Shown here one piece after another: positions 8,737 through 16,917 of a stretch of DNA of 64,000 bases. The position numbers and the translations under genes were made by a program. The first letter of the stretch is position 1, and each line of letters begins with the position of its first letter. This DNA comes from Paraburkholderia phenazinium (GTDB taxonomy: Bacteria > Pseudomonadota > Gammaproteobacteria > Burkholderiales > Burkholderiaceae), in assembly GCF_900142845.1 (NCBI RefSeq), contig NZ_FSRU01000001.1:2790001-2854000 (forward strand). The letters are read 5' to 3'. The notes under the pieces were generated by a model. The model was not told where the DNA came from, ran no database searches, and saw only the letters and a program-made list of their open reading frames with translations.

Positions 8737-9671
8737 CAAACGTCCTTGCGCAAGGCGGCTCGGCTGCGCAGATAGAAGAACGGCGCGAGAATCGCCAGCA
8801 CGGTGGTCAGCAAAACAATCGAGGCGGCCGAGGCAAGACCGATGTTGGCGCGGCCAAACAGATAGTCCATGATGAACTTGGCCGGCACTTCGCTCGCCGT
8901 GCCGGGGCCGCCCTGCGTCATCGCCACCACGGCGTCGTAGAGCTTGACCACCATCACGAACAGCAGCACGAATGCCGTGGACATCGAAGTCTTGAGCATC
9001 GGCACCACGATGCTCGCGTAGACCCGCCAGCGCGGAATGCCGTCGATGCGCGCGGCCTTCCAGATCTCGTCGTCGATGCCGCGCAGGCCGGCCAGCAACA
9101 AGGCCATCACGAGCCCGGACGCCTGCCAGACGGTGGCGATCACCAGCGTATAGACGACCCAGTCCTGATCGACGATCCAGTCGAAGCGCGCGTGCACAAA
9201 GCCGAGTCGATGCAACACCTCCTGCACGCCCAGCTCCGGATTGAGAATCCACTGCCAGACCAGACCGGTGGCGACGAACGACATCGCATACGGATACAGG
9301 AACACCGTGCGCAACGCGCCCTCGGCCACCACCCGCTGATCGATGAAGATCGCCAGCAGCAGGCCGATCACCATGCACGCGACGATAAAGCACGCCCCGT
9401 AGATCACGATGTTCTGCAGCGACACCATCCAGCGGTCGTTGTGGAACAGCCGTACGTATTGCGTCACGCCGGCGAAGTGGTCAGACGGAAAAGTGCGCGA
9501 CCGCGTCAGCGAGACCCGTGCGGTCCACAGCATGGTGCCGAGGTACGCGAAGACCACCGTCGCCACCATCGGCAGTAACGCGATCCAGGCGGCCAGCGGC
9601 CAACGCCGTCCAAGCGGCTTCGACCGCCTGGACGGTCTTGACGAGGTGGAGGTCAGGCCGAGTGCGCGCAT
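8736..9671 (-). CDS. Sugar ABC transporter permease (MalF/UgpA type)
   Basis: A 311-aa permease with a basic N-terminus and six hydrophobic segments. The EAA loop reads DDEIWKAARIDGIPRWRVYASIVVP, and MTQGGPG marks the conserved loop before the last helices. It is the first permease of the pair and starts seven bases after the binding-protein gene stops. Together with the second permease and the ATPase it would import the sugar captured by the binding protein at 9679-10917. Confidence 0.92.
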   Translation of the reverse strand: MRALGLTSTSSRPSRRSKPLGRRWPLAAWIALLPMVATVVFAYLGTMLWTARVSLTRSRTFPSDHFAGVTQYVRLFHNDRWMVSLQNIVIYGACFIVACMVIGLLLAIFIDQRVVAEGALRTVFLYPYAMSFVATGLVWQWILNPELGVQEVLHRLGFVHARFDWIVDQDWVVYTLVIATVWQASGLVMALLLAGLRGIDDEIWKAARIDGIPRWRVYASIVVPMLKTSMSTAFVLLFVMVVKLYDAVVAMTQGGPGTASEVPAKFIMDYLFGRANIGLASAASIVLLTTVLAILAPFFYLRSRAALRKDV

Positions 9672-9678
9672 CGCGTGC

Positions 9679-10917
9679 CTAGCCCTTCAGTGCGCTGGCG
9701 AAGGCCTTTTGCGCATCGTCGGCCGACTCGTTCTTGTTCCAGAAGTTGGTGATGACGTCGGTCAACGCGCCCTGCAGGTCCGGCGAAATCAACATTTCCG
9801 GATTCGGCAACTGGCGCGACTTGTCCTTCATGATCGCAATGCCCTCCTTCGCGCAGATGTCGAGGCTGCTGGTGTCCACGTCGGGGCGGATCGGAATCGA
9901 GCCTTTCTTCGAGCTAAACGCCACCTGAGCCTCAGGCGAGGTCATGACGGTAGCGAGCAGGTTCTGCGCCTTGATGGCGTTGGCGTTATCGGTCTTCGGG
10001 AACACGAAGACATCGCCTGCCACCATGTACGGCGAGTGCGGACCGAAGCCCGGGAAGCAGCCGAAGTCCTTGCCGGCCACCTGATTGGCCGCCGAGAACT
10101 CGCCCTTCGCCCAGTCGCCCATCACCTGCATGCCGGCCTTGCCCGAAATCACCAGTGCGGTCGCGTCATTCCAGTTGCGGCCGGGCGAGCCCGCATCGAC
10201 GTAGTTGTGCAGGCGCTTGAAGGTCGTCAGCACGTTCTTGAAGGCGGCCGAGTTGACCGCGTTCTGATCGTGGTCGCGATACACCTTCAGATAGAGGTCC
10301 GTGCCGCCCACATCGGCAAACACCGCGTCGAAGGTGATCTTCTCTTGCCATGCCTGGCCGCCGAGCGCGAGCGGAATGAGGCCGGCCGCTTTCAGCTTGT
10401 CGAGATCGGTGAACAGTTCATCGAAGGTCTGCGGTTCGCCTGCAATGCCGGCTTTCTTGAACGCGGCCTTCGAATAGAAGAACCAGTCCTGCATGTGGAT
10501 ATCGACGGGCGCGGCGTAAAAGTGCCCGTTGACCTTGATGGAGTCGAGAATCGACTGCGGGAAAATCGCGTTCCAGTTTTCCTTGGCGGCTACCGTGTCG
10601 ACGTTGTTGAGCATGCCCTGATCGATCAGGTCATGAAACTGCTTCGAGGTGTTGAACTGCGCTGCAGTGGGTGGATCGCCGCCGACAATCCGGTTGATCG
10701 CCGTGGCGCGCGCCTGATCGGCGCCGGCCACCGCATTGTCGACCCACAGGCCGCCGGCCTTGTTATAGGCATCCGCGAACTGGCGGATCGCCGCGGATTC
10801 GCCGCCCGAGGTCCACCAGTGAATCACGTTGGCCTTCAACGGGTCGGCATGGGCAACCACACCATTGAGCGCGAGTGCCAGGGCAATAGCGCTCACGAGT
10901 TTCCTTCTGCTGTGCAT
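9679..10917 (-). CDS. Sugar ABC transporter substrate-binding protein
   Basis: A 412-aa periplasmic binding protein of the extracellular solute-binding family 1. It has a signal peptide (MHSRRKLVSAIALALALNG, likely cleaved after AHA) and mature sequence beginning DPLKANVIHWWTSGGE, characteristic of sugar-binding CUT1 proteins. The ATG at 10917 has an excellent GGAGGAG upstream; an in-frame extension towards 10992 would bury the signal peptide. It lies directly after the beta-glucosidase gene, so a beta-glucoside such as cellobiose, or glucose, is the likely ligand. That is inferred from context only. Confidence 0.9.
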   Translation of the reverse strand: MHSRRKLVSAIALALALNGVVAHADPLKANVIHWWTSGGESAAIRQFADAYNKAGGLWVDNAVAGADQARATAINRIVGGDPPTAAQFNTSKQFHDLIDQGMLNNVDTVAAKENWNAIFPQSILDSIKVNGHFYAAPVDIHMQDWFFYSKAAFKKAGIAGEPQTFDELFTDLDKLKAAGLIPLALGGQAWQEKITFDAVFADVGGTDLYLKVYRDHDQNAVNSAAFKNVLTTFKRLHNYVDAGSPGRNWNDATALVISGKAGMQVMGDWAKGEFSAANQVAGKDFGCFPGFGPHSPYMVAGDVFVFPKTDNANAIKAQNLLATVMTSPEAQVAFSSKKGSIPIRPDVDTSSLDICAKEGIAIMKDKSRQLPNPEMLISPDLQGALTDVITNFWNKNESADDAQKAFASALKG

Positions 10918-11007
10918 TCCGTCTCCTCCAGGCTTTACGCCTTTGTTTCGGGTCGACATACCAACCAGCTCTGCCTGTTCACGCACGGGCACCCGTTGCG
11001 ATGCCCC

Positions 11008-11032
11008 GGTTGCGTGACTCAGTTACGCAACC
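11008..11032 (-). promoter_or_regulatory. Intercistronic hairpin at the end of the beta-glucosidase gene
   Basis: GGTTGCGT and ACGCAACC form a perfect 8-bp stem with a 9-base loop that spans the stop codon of the GH1 gene. There is no T-tract, so it is unlikely to be a simple terminator. It may protect or process the mRNA to favour the binding protein. Confidence 0.4.
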
Positions 11033-12410
11033 TCCGCTCCGCGAGAAACTTTGCGATCAATTCTGCACTGCGTTTGACGGTGCGTTTCTGTGTTTCGTAG
11101 TCGACGTGCACCACGCCGAAGCGCCGTTCATAACCGAACGCCCATTCGAAGTTGTCCATCAGCGACCAGACGAAATAGCCGCGAATATCGACACCCGCCT
11201 TGATCGCGCTATCCACCGCGGCAAGATGGCGCTTGAGAAAGGAAATGCGCTGCGGATCGTCGACGTGGCCTTCGACCACCTTGTCGTCCGACGCCATGCC
11301 GTTCTCGGTGATATAGATGGGCGGCAGGTTCGAGTACGTCTTGTCAAAGCCGATCAGCAGGTCGCGCAAGCCGTCCGGATGCACTTCCCAGCCCATCTGC
11401 GTGCGCTCCACGCCTTCCAGCGGGACTTCGGTAAAGCCATGTCCGCCGTCGCTTTCGACGTTGGTACGGAAATAGTAGTTGATGCCGAGGAAATCGAGCG
11501 GCGCCGCGATCGTCTTCAGGTCGCCGTCCAGCACCAGCGGTTCGGTGCCCGGCCAGAGTTCGAACAGATCTTCCGGATACGCGCCTTTGAGCAGCGGGTC
11601 GAGAATCCACGCATTGTGCTGCACCTCGAACAGATGCGCCGCGCGTTGATCTTCAGCGCTGGCGGAATTCGCCGTGCCGCGGCCGACGTTGGCGACGATG
11701 CCCTTCTGCGAAGCCGGATCGTTCGCGCGCAGCACCGGAATCGCCGAGCCGTGCGCGAGCAGCAGATGATGCATGGCCTGCGTCGCGAAGCGGCCGTTCG
11801 CGAGGCCCGGCGCGTGATGGCCGTTGCCGTAGCCCAGATAGGCCGAGCACCACGGCTCGTTGAGCGTCATCCATGCATCGACCTGGCCCGCGAGTTCGCG
11901 GCTCATCAGATCCGCATAATCGGCAAAGCGGTACACGGTGTCGCGATTGAGCCAGCCGCCGCGATCCTCGAGATGCTGCGGCAAGTCCCAGTGGTACAGC
12001 GTGACGAAGGTCTTGAGGCCCTTCTCCTTGAGGCGGGCGAGCAGCCGCTTGTAGAAGTCGAGTCCTTTCTGGTTCGGCCGGCCGGCTTCGTCCATGACGC
12101 GCGGCCAGGCAATCGAGAGACGGTACGCTTCGAAGTTGAGCGCCGTCAGCAGGTCGAAGTCGCCTTCCCAGCGATGGTAGTGATCGCAGGCCACCGCGCC
12201 GGTGTCGCCGGCGAGCACTTTGCCCGGAATCGCAGAGAAGGTGTCCCAGATCGACGGCAGACGGCCGTCCTCATGCACGGCGCCCTCGATCTGATAGGAC
12301 GCGGTGGCCGCGCCGAGCAGAAACTGCTTGCGCCAGAGCGCGGAATCGGCCGCCGGCGAGAACGGGCCGCTGTTCAGGTCCTGGGATGGAGCGAATGTGT
12401 CGTATGCCAC
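11019..12410 (-). CDS. GH1 beta-glucosidase
   Basis: A 463-aa cytosolic glycoside hydrolase of family 1. The N-terminal GAATASYQIEGA block, the acid/base glutamate in TLNEPW (about residue 180) and the nucleophile glutamate in ITENG (about residue 370) are all present. The C-terminal WSLMDNFEWAFGY is the conserved substrate-binding stretch. Length matches the family (about 450-470). I chose a GTG at 12410 because AAAGGAG stands five bases upstream; an in-frame extension to 12578 runs through the operator region and is unlikely. It is the first gene of the leftward operon and would cleave imported beta-glucosides to glucose. Confidence 0.93.
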   Translation of the reverse strand: MAYDTFAPSQDLNSGPFSPAADSALWRKQFLLGAATASYQIEGAVHEDGRLPSIWDTFSAIPGKVLAGDTGAVACDHYHRWEGDFDLLTALNFEAYRLSIAWPRVMDEAGRPNQKGLDFYKRLLARLKEKGLKTFVTLYHWDLPQHLEDRGGWLNRDTVYRFADYADLMSRELAGQVDAWMTLNEPWCSAYLGYGNGHHAPGLANGRFATQAMHHLLLAHGSAIPVLRANDPASQKGIVANVGRGTANSASAEDQRAAHLFEVQHNAWILDPLLKGAYPEDLFELWPGTEPLVLDGDLKTIAAPLDFLGINYYFRTNVESDGGHGFTEVPLEGVERTQMGWEVHPDGLRDLLIGFDKTYSNLPPIYITENGMASDDKVVEGHVDDPQRISFLKRHLAAVDSAIKAGVDIRGYFVWSLMDNFEWAFGYERRFGVVHVDYETQKRTVKRSAELIAKFLAERRLRN

Positions 12411-12882
12411 GGTTTCTCCTTTGTCGACCGGAGCGGGCGCTCTAGCGCTGACTCCGGTCCCATGCAAAGTGGTTACTGCGCGAGGTCGTTGAACCGGTCG
12501 AACCGGTTGGGCGGAAGCGGAGTGGAAGCGCTTCCACAAGACCTGCGAACGATAGCAGCGGCGAATTCCTTGCAGCAATCAGGGTTTGTCTGGATAGGGT
12601 GCGCAGGGGCGGCTGACGGGTCGGGACACGCTTGCCGCTATTCGTCTGCTGATGCAGCAGAACCGCCGGGCTTTGTGACATCACTCGACATAATTGAAGC
12701 GTGGAGTTCAAAACCTCATTCCCCCATACTCGCCTCTGCTGCCGGTGCACCTGCAAAACGCGCCTGGGACCAGCAGGTGTATCGCGCATGAATGAGATCG
12801 ACGATGAATCAGCATCCTACGGTTTCGCAATCATCGGACGATACGTTTAAGCGAGTGACGACACAACCGTGTCAGGGACAGG
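12411..12882. other. Divergent control region between the beta-glucosidase and lipoprotein genes
   Basis: This 472-base region holds the LacI-type operator at 12522-12537. Just downstream of it for the bgl operon is a tandem GAACCGGT repeat at 12491-12498 and 12500-12507, the second copy ending in the palindrome AACCGGTT. The rest (12540-12882) would contain the promoter of the rightward lipoprotein gene, which I could not pinpoint. Confidence 0.5.
12522..12537. promoter_or_regulatory. LacI-family operator upstream of the beta-glucosidase operon
   Basis: GTGGAAGCGCTTCCAC is a perfect 16-bp palindrome with the central CG expected for LacI/GalR operators; it resembles cellobiose regulator sites built around GGGAGCGCTCCC. 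It lies 112 bases upstream of the beta-glucosidase start in an operon that encodes a LacI-family protein as its last gene. Confidence 0.75.
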
Positions 12883-13656
12883 ATGAGCATGTTGAATTCA
12901 ATTCGATTCGTAGCCCTTAAGAGTGCGCGTGGCGCCTCGGCAGCCGTGATAATTCTGTGCGCGTTGCTGGCCGGCTGTGCCGGCGGCGTCAGCAACGCCA
13001 CCGCCTATTCGGCCCCGCCGCAAGTTCACCCGGATACCATTTACGTCTATTCGTTCGACAGCACGCCGGACCAGGTGAAGCTCGACACCGGCGGCGTGAT
13101 CCAGAAAGTGACGTCGCAGTTCGACGGCGCGTCGGCCGCGCAAAAGCAGGCTCAGGAAGCGGCCGAAGTGCGCGAGCAGGTCGCCAACGGGATCGTGCAG
13201 CAGTTGCAATCCATGGGTTTGCACGCCATCCGCTCGGACGTCCCTGCCCCGGCGGATCAGAACGTTCTGCTCATACAGGGCAAGTTCGACACCATTGATT
13301 CGGGCAACCGCCGCCGTCGCATGCTGATCGGTCTCGGCGCAGGCAAGAGCGAACTCAGCACCTCGGTGCAGCTTCTGTACAAGCCTGCCGGCGGCGCGCC
13401 GCGGCTCGTGCAAAGTTTCGACGCCAGCGCGGACAGCGGCAAAATGCCCGGCATCGCGGAAACGGCTGGGGTGGGCGCAGCGGCCGGCCATCTGGCGACA
13501 TCGGCGGCGGCAGGCGCCGGGTTGCATGGCGTATCGGAGACGACCCACGGCGGCGCAGCGGGCAATGCGAAGAAGCTGGCCGAGTCCATCGCAAAGCAGA
13601 TCGCGCAGATCGGCAAAGCGCAGGGCTGGATGCCCGCCGAACGCACCAAGGGCTAG
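12883..13656 (+). CDS. DUF4410-type lipoprotein
   Basis: A 257-aa predicted lipoprotein. The signal peptide ends in a lipobox, LLAGC, at about residues 24-28. The mature region begins with an extended stretch and VHPDTIYVYSFDSTPDQV, then GNRRRRMLIGLGAGKSELSTSVQLLY near the middle. These are features of DUF4410 proteins, whose function is unknown. The C-terminal third is alanine- and glycine-rich and ends in an amphipathic helix. Two start codons are possible (12883 and 12889), two codons apart. A strong hairpin follows the stop at 13663-13698. Confidence 0.75.
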   Translation: MSMLNSIRFVALKSARGASAAVIILCALLAGCAGGVSNATAYSAPPQVHPDTIYVYSFDSTPDQVKLDTGGVIQKVTSQFDGASAAQKQAQEAAEVREQVANGIVQQLQSMGLHAIRSDVPAPADQNVLLIQGKFDTIDSGNRRRRMLIGLGAGKSELSTSVQLLYKPAGGAPRLVQSFDASADSGKMPGIAETAGVGAAAGHLATSAAAGAGLHGVSETTHGGAAGNAKKLAESIAKQIAQIGKAQGWMPAERTKG

Positions 13657-13662
13657 TCACAC

Positions 13663-13698
13663 GGGTCGATGCGCCGGGTTCGGCAAGCGCATCGACCC
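13663..13698 (+). terminator. Probable terminator of the lipoprotein gene
   Basis: GGGTCGATGCGC and GCGCATCGACCC form a perfect 12-bp stem with a 12-base loop, beginning six bases after the stop codon. A T-run (ATTTTT) occurs about 14 bases later, so this is a good hairpin with an imperfect U-tract. Confidence 0.6.
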
Positions 13699-13810
13699 TC
13701 CCACCACCACCGCATTTTTCCGCAAGGAACGCGGATTTTTGCGCGATGTTTACACCGAGGGGTCTACTCTAGTCACTGTGTTGAACAACCACAGCAACGA
13801 CTACCCTCTC

Positions 13811-14152
13811 ATGGCTCTCCCCCTGTCACTTCAAGTCTTCGACGCTGAACCGCAACGCCAGCAACCCGTCTCACGCCACAACGTCATCCCCTTCCCTTCG
13901 CCGCGCGTGCAGTTGCCGGTGACCCTCCTCGGCCTCTCTGAGGACGATGCGCGCACCCAACTCAAGACGCTGCTGCATTCGCCGCTGGGCGTCTATGTCG
14001 TCAGCACCGAGGTCGTGCGCGATCACGTGCACCTGAATCTGGACATCGCTCCCGATGACCTCGACTTCACGATGCACGCACTGATTACGACGCTTCCCTA
14101 CGCCATGATCGGGCCGCTCAAGCGCCGCAACACCGGCAAGGAGACGCGTTAA
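13811..14152 (+). CDS. 113-aa conserved-looking protein preceding dapA
   Basis: The protein begins MALPLSLQVFDAEP and has no signal peptide or membrane segment. Its middle part (about residues 35-100) reads like a small alpha/beta domain, with regularly spaced hydrophobics such as GVYVVSTEVVRDHVHLNLDIAPDDL. It ends two bases before the dapA start, so the two are almost certainly co-transcribed, and its stop region carries the dapA ribosome-binding site. The ATG at 13811 was chosen; upstream in-frame GTG codons exist but lack support. Function unknown; possibly a small regulator or partner of the dihydrodipicolinate synthase-like enzyme. Confidence 0.65.
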   Translation: MALPLSLQVFDAEPQRQQPVSRHNVIPFPSPRVQLPVTLLGLSEDDARTQLKTLLHSPLGVYVVSTEVVRDHVHLNLDIAPDDLDFTMHALITTLPYAMIGPLKRRNTGKETR

Positions 14153-14154
14153 TC

Positions 14155-15039
14155 ATGTATTCAGGCATCTGGTTGCCGCTCGTCACGCCCATGCGCAACG
14201 GTGAGGTGGATATCGACGCGCTCCAGCATCTGGCGGACTACTACTCGCGCACCGAGATCAGCGGCTTCGTCGCCCTGGGCACCACCGGCGAAGCCGCTTT
14301 GCTGTCGGAAACCGAGCGGGTCACCGTGTTGCAAGCCATCACCGACGTGGTCGGCGGCCGCTTGCCGGTACTGGTCGGAGTGGGCGGATCGGACACGCGT
14401 GAAGTCGTCCGCGAGCTTCGCCGCTACGAGCATTGGGATTGCGCCGGCTATCTGGTCTCGCCGCCGTCCTACATTTGCCCGGACCAGGCCGGCGTGCAAT
14501 GGCACTTCGAACAGGTTGCGCTCGCAACCGACCGCTCGATCGTGCTGTACAACGTACCGCATCGCACCGGCGTAGCCATCGCGCCGGACACCGTCGCGCG
14601 CCTCACCGAGTATGACAACGTCGTGGCGATCAAGGAATGCGTGAAGGATCACTTCGACAAGCTGCGCAGCGTGCCGATCAGCCTGCTGTGCGGCACGGAC
14701 GACGCGTTCGTCGACTGCATCAGCCAGGGCGGCGCCGGCGGCATTCTGGCCAGCGCCCATGTCTGCGCGGACCTGTTGATCGAAGTGCAGGCACTCGCGG
14801 AAAACCGGCTCGTCGAGCAGGCCCAGACGCTCTTCTCGAGCCTGCAACCGGTGCTGCGTCTATTGTTCTCCGCGCCCAATCCGTCTGCCATCAAGGCCAT
14901 GCTGGCGTTCGATCATCCCATGACGGACGAAACGCGGATGCCGATTACGCGTGCTTCCGCTGAACTCGTGGCGCGTTTGAGCCAGGCTCGCGAGGCCCTG
15001 CAGGATTTACGTGCGGAGTTTGCCGGGGCCGGCCACTAA
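14155..15039 (+). CDS. dapA: 4-hydroxy-tetrahydrodipicolinate synthase (DapA family)
   Basis: A 294-aa TIM-barrel aldolase. It shows GTTGEAALLS (about residues 42-51), the tyrosine loop LYNVPHRTG (about 132-140) and the Schiff-base lysine in AIKECVKD (about residue 160). These match dihydrodipicolinate synthase, which condenses pyruvate with aspartate semialdehyde in lysine synthesis. Length fits the family. Because several related aldolases (N-acetylneuraminate lyase, KDG aldolases) share the fold, an additional copy with a different substrate cannot be excluded, although the motifs fit DapA best. A bidirectional terminator follows. Confidence 0.88.
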   Translation: MYSGIWLPLVTPMRNGEVDIDALQHLADYYSRTEISGFVALGTTGEAALLSETERVTVLQAITDVVGGRLPVLVGVGGSDTREVVRELRRYEHWDCAGYLVSPPSYICPDQAGVQWHFEQVALATDRSIVLYNVPHRTGVAIAPDTVARLTEYDNVVAIKECVKDHFDKLRSVPISLLCGTDDAFVDCISQGGAGGILASAHVCADLLIEVQALAENRLVEQAQTLFSSLQPVLRLLFSAPNPSAIKAMLAFDHPMTDETRMPITRASAELVARLSQAREALQDLRAEFAGAGH

Positions 15040-15062
15040 TAACCACAAAAAAACCACAAAAA

Positions 15063-15096
15063 ACGGGGCCCATCGCTTCAAGGTGATGGGCCCCGT
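15063..15096. terminator. Bidirectional terminator between dapA and the PTS IIA-like gene
   Basis: ACGGGGCCCATC and GATGGGCCCCGT form a perfect 12-bp stem with a 10-base loop. An A-run precedes it and TTGGTTTT follows it, giving U-tracts on both strands. It therefore fits a shared terminator for the two convergent genes. Confidence 0.9.
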
Positions 15097-15144
15097 TGGT
15101 TTTAGCGATGCAGAGCGACCCAGATTCGCTCCGCTTCAAACCGA

Positions 15145-16032
15145 TCAAGCCGCAACGTACTCCACAAAAAGCTGGCACACCGCGTGCGCATCGTCGCAGG
15201 CATGCAGTTGCTCGCGGAACTGATGATCGCAGAAGCGTTCCGCCACATCCGCCAGCAGGCGCAAATGGGTCGTATTGGCCCACTTCGGTACGAGCAACGC
15301 GACGATATCGCTGACGGGCTTGCCATCCGGTGCGTCGAACGCAATCGGCGTAGCGGGCCGCACGTACAGCACCATGGCCTGGCGCAGCCCTTTGATCTGA
15401 CCGTGCGGAACGGCGACACCCTGCCCGAGCCCCGTCGAGCCGAGCGCTTCGCGCGCCGCGAGTCCCGCGGTCACGGCCGCTGCCGGCAGCGCATAGCGTT
15501 GTTCGAAGAAACGACCCAGTTCGACGAACAGGGCCTCGCGGTCCGCCACCGCCAAACCGAGCAGCACGTGGTCGCGCGACATCAGTTGAGCGATCGCGCC
15601 GCCGGCGGTCTCGGCGTCGGCCTCCGCAACGGCTGTCTCATCCGCGGGGTCGGGCACGTTGACGCGCGGCGCGGACTTCGCATGCATCAAGCCGCGCCAC
15701 ACATCGGTGGGGGCGTCCGGCACTTCGAAGAGTTGACCGAGCTCTGCTGTGGGCGCAAGGTGCGCGACCCGCTGGATCGCGCCATTGACCGCCGTCTTCG
15801 GCATATAGAGCGACAGGCGCACGCGACCCGTTCCGGGCAGCGGCGCGACGCGGATGGTCCACGGCTGGTCGCCGCAGTCGCGTATGAGCGCCTGGCGTAA
15901 CGGTGTGGCGTGTTGTGCGTCGAGCGTCACGTGCATCATCACGTTACGGCCCGCCGTGGCATGCGACCGGGGCCGAGCCGCGCTCTTGCCCGATCCGAGA
16001 AAAGCCCGCAGGCTCGTCATTGGGTGCGTCAT
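15145..16032 (-). CDS. PTS EIIA (PtsN/fructose-type) domain protein with an N-terminal extension
   Basis: A 295-aa protein. The C-terminal part (about residues 145-290) is a PTS IIA domain of the fructose/PtsN type, with the phosphorylated histidine in GVAVPHGQIKGL and the following conserved stretch DGKPVSDIVALLVPKWA. The N-terminal part (about 30-110) has an alternating beta/alpha pattern that may be an ACT-like sensor domain. No PTS sugar permease is nearby, so a regulatory PTS-Ntr-like role is more likely than sugar transport. ATG at 16032 has GAGGGG upstream; an alternative ATG lies four codons in. Confidence 0.75.
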   Translation of the reverse strand: MTHPMTSLRAFLGSGKSAARPRSHATAGRNVMMHVTLDAQHATPLRQALIRDCGDQPWTIRVAPLPGTGRVRLSLYMPKTAVNGAIQRVAHLAPTAELGQLFEVPDAPTDVWRGLMHAKSAPRVNVPDPADETAVAEADAETAGGAIAQLMSRDHVLLGLAVADREALFVELGRFFEQRYALPAAAVTAGLAAREALGSTGLGQGVAVPHGQIKGLRQAMVLYVRPATPIAFDAPDGKPVSDIVALLVPKWANTTHLRLLADVAERFCDHQFREQLHACDDAHAVCQLFVEYVAA

Positions 16033-16183
16033 GTCGCCCCTCGTTGCGTTAGCTTGATGTCAGGCTACACGAATTGGCGTCAAGCCCGCGTAAAAATCTT
16101 CGGCATGTGCCAACCGCTTTTCCCGTCGCGCTCACCACCTGCAAACGCGACCGGAGAAGCGGTCGAAGAGCATGCCGCCTGTC

Positions 16184-16399
16184 TCAGAGGCCGAGAATGC
16201 GCCGGGCTTCGAGTTCCGCCAACTCCAGCGCAGCGTCGGAGCTGCGCATGGGTCGGCCGCAGCCGCGTCCTGTGATCTGCTGCAGCGTTTTGCTGTCACG
16301 CGTAGTGGTCACACGAAGCGCGCCTTTGAACATCTGGCCCGGAGCGGGAAACACGCAGGCCTCTACGGTCATGTTTCCCTTGGTTTGTTTGAATGCCAT
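16184..16399 (-). CDS. 71-aa hypothetical protein
   Basis: A small soluble protein beginning MAFKQTKGNMTVEACVF, with a charged C-terminal helix. An AGGGA seven bases before the ATG is a credible ribosome-binding site. It lies 14 bases after the 97-aa gene on the same strand, so the two look like one transcript. No family recognised. Confidence 0.5.
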   Translation of the reverse strand: MAFKQTKGNMTVEACVFPAPGQMFKGALRVTTTRDSKTLQQITGRGCGRPMRSSDAALELAELEARRILGL

Positions 16400-16413
16400 A
16401 CGATTCCCTATGA

Positions 16414-16707
16414 TTAGTGTGCCGCGCCGTTGATCGCAAGACCTGCCGGCCGGGCTTCAAAGCGGTACTGAAGATGCTTGGGATAGTGCGGATCCAGTTC
16501 GCGCACAAGCCGGTCGATTTCCCGCCCAAGCTCGCCGCAGCCGTCAACTCCCAGCAACTGGGTGGCTTTCGCTATCCCCTCGCCGAATTTCTCGACCATG
16601 AGCGCCGCAAGTGCAGGCGTTTCCGCGCCCCGCGCGACATCGCTCTGGCGATTCTCCGCATAGCGCTGGATCTCCACGATCAAAGCCTTGATTTCGTCAT
16701 TTTTCAT
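16414..16707 (-). CDS. 97-aa hypothetical helical protein
   Basis: The protein starts MKNDEIKALIVEIQRYAENR and is predicted mostly helical and cytosolic, with no membrane segment. I used the ATG at 16707; the 21 extra residues of a longer reading are low-complexity. It is the first gene of a two-gene unit with the 71-aa protein downstream. Function unknown; it could be a small regulatory or structural protein. Confidence 0.55.
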   Translation of the reverse strand: MKNDEIKALIVEIQRYAENRQSDVARGAETPALAALMVEKFGEGIAKATQLLGVDGCGELGREIDRLVRELDPHYPKHLQYRFEARPAGLAINGAAH

Positions 16708-16917
16708 TGCTTGCCAGCCTCTACTGTTTGCAGCCGCGCTGGAGTGCGGCCCGTACGACGCCACCGCCATTCCCGACGGTGAGAATGCGCTTTACATTTA
16801 GAACTCCAAATTCTTCATCGAGTCCATCATGACGTTTCTATTTCAGCACATGCCGTGTCAAGAAGCCGCAAAACCAGACGGGGTAGCTGCAAAGATTGTG
16901 TAATGGCGCGCCATGCC

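Noticed and set aside
9409..11100. 563-codon plus-strand frame over the binding protein
   Set aside because: Antisense shadow; the minus strand has a signal peptide and binding-protein motifs.
11001..12791. 596-codon plus-strand frame over the beta-glucosidase
   Set aside because: Shadow of a GH1 enzyme with both catalytic glutamates on the other strand.
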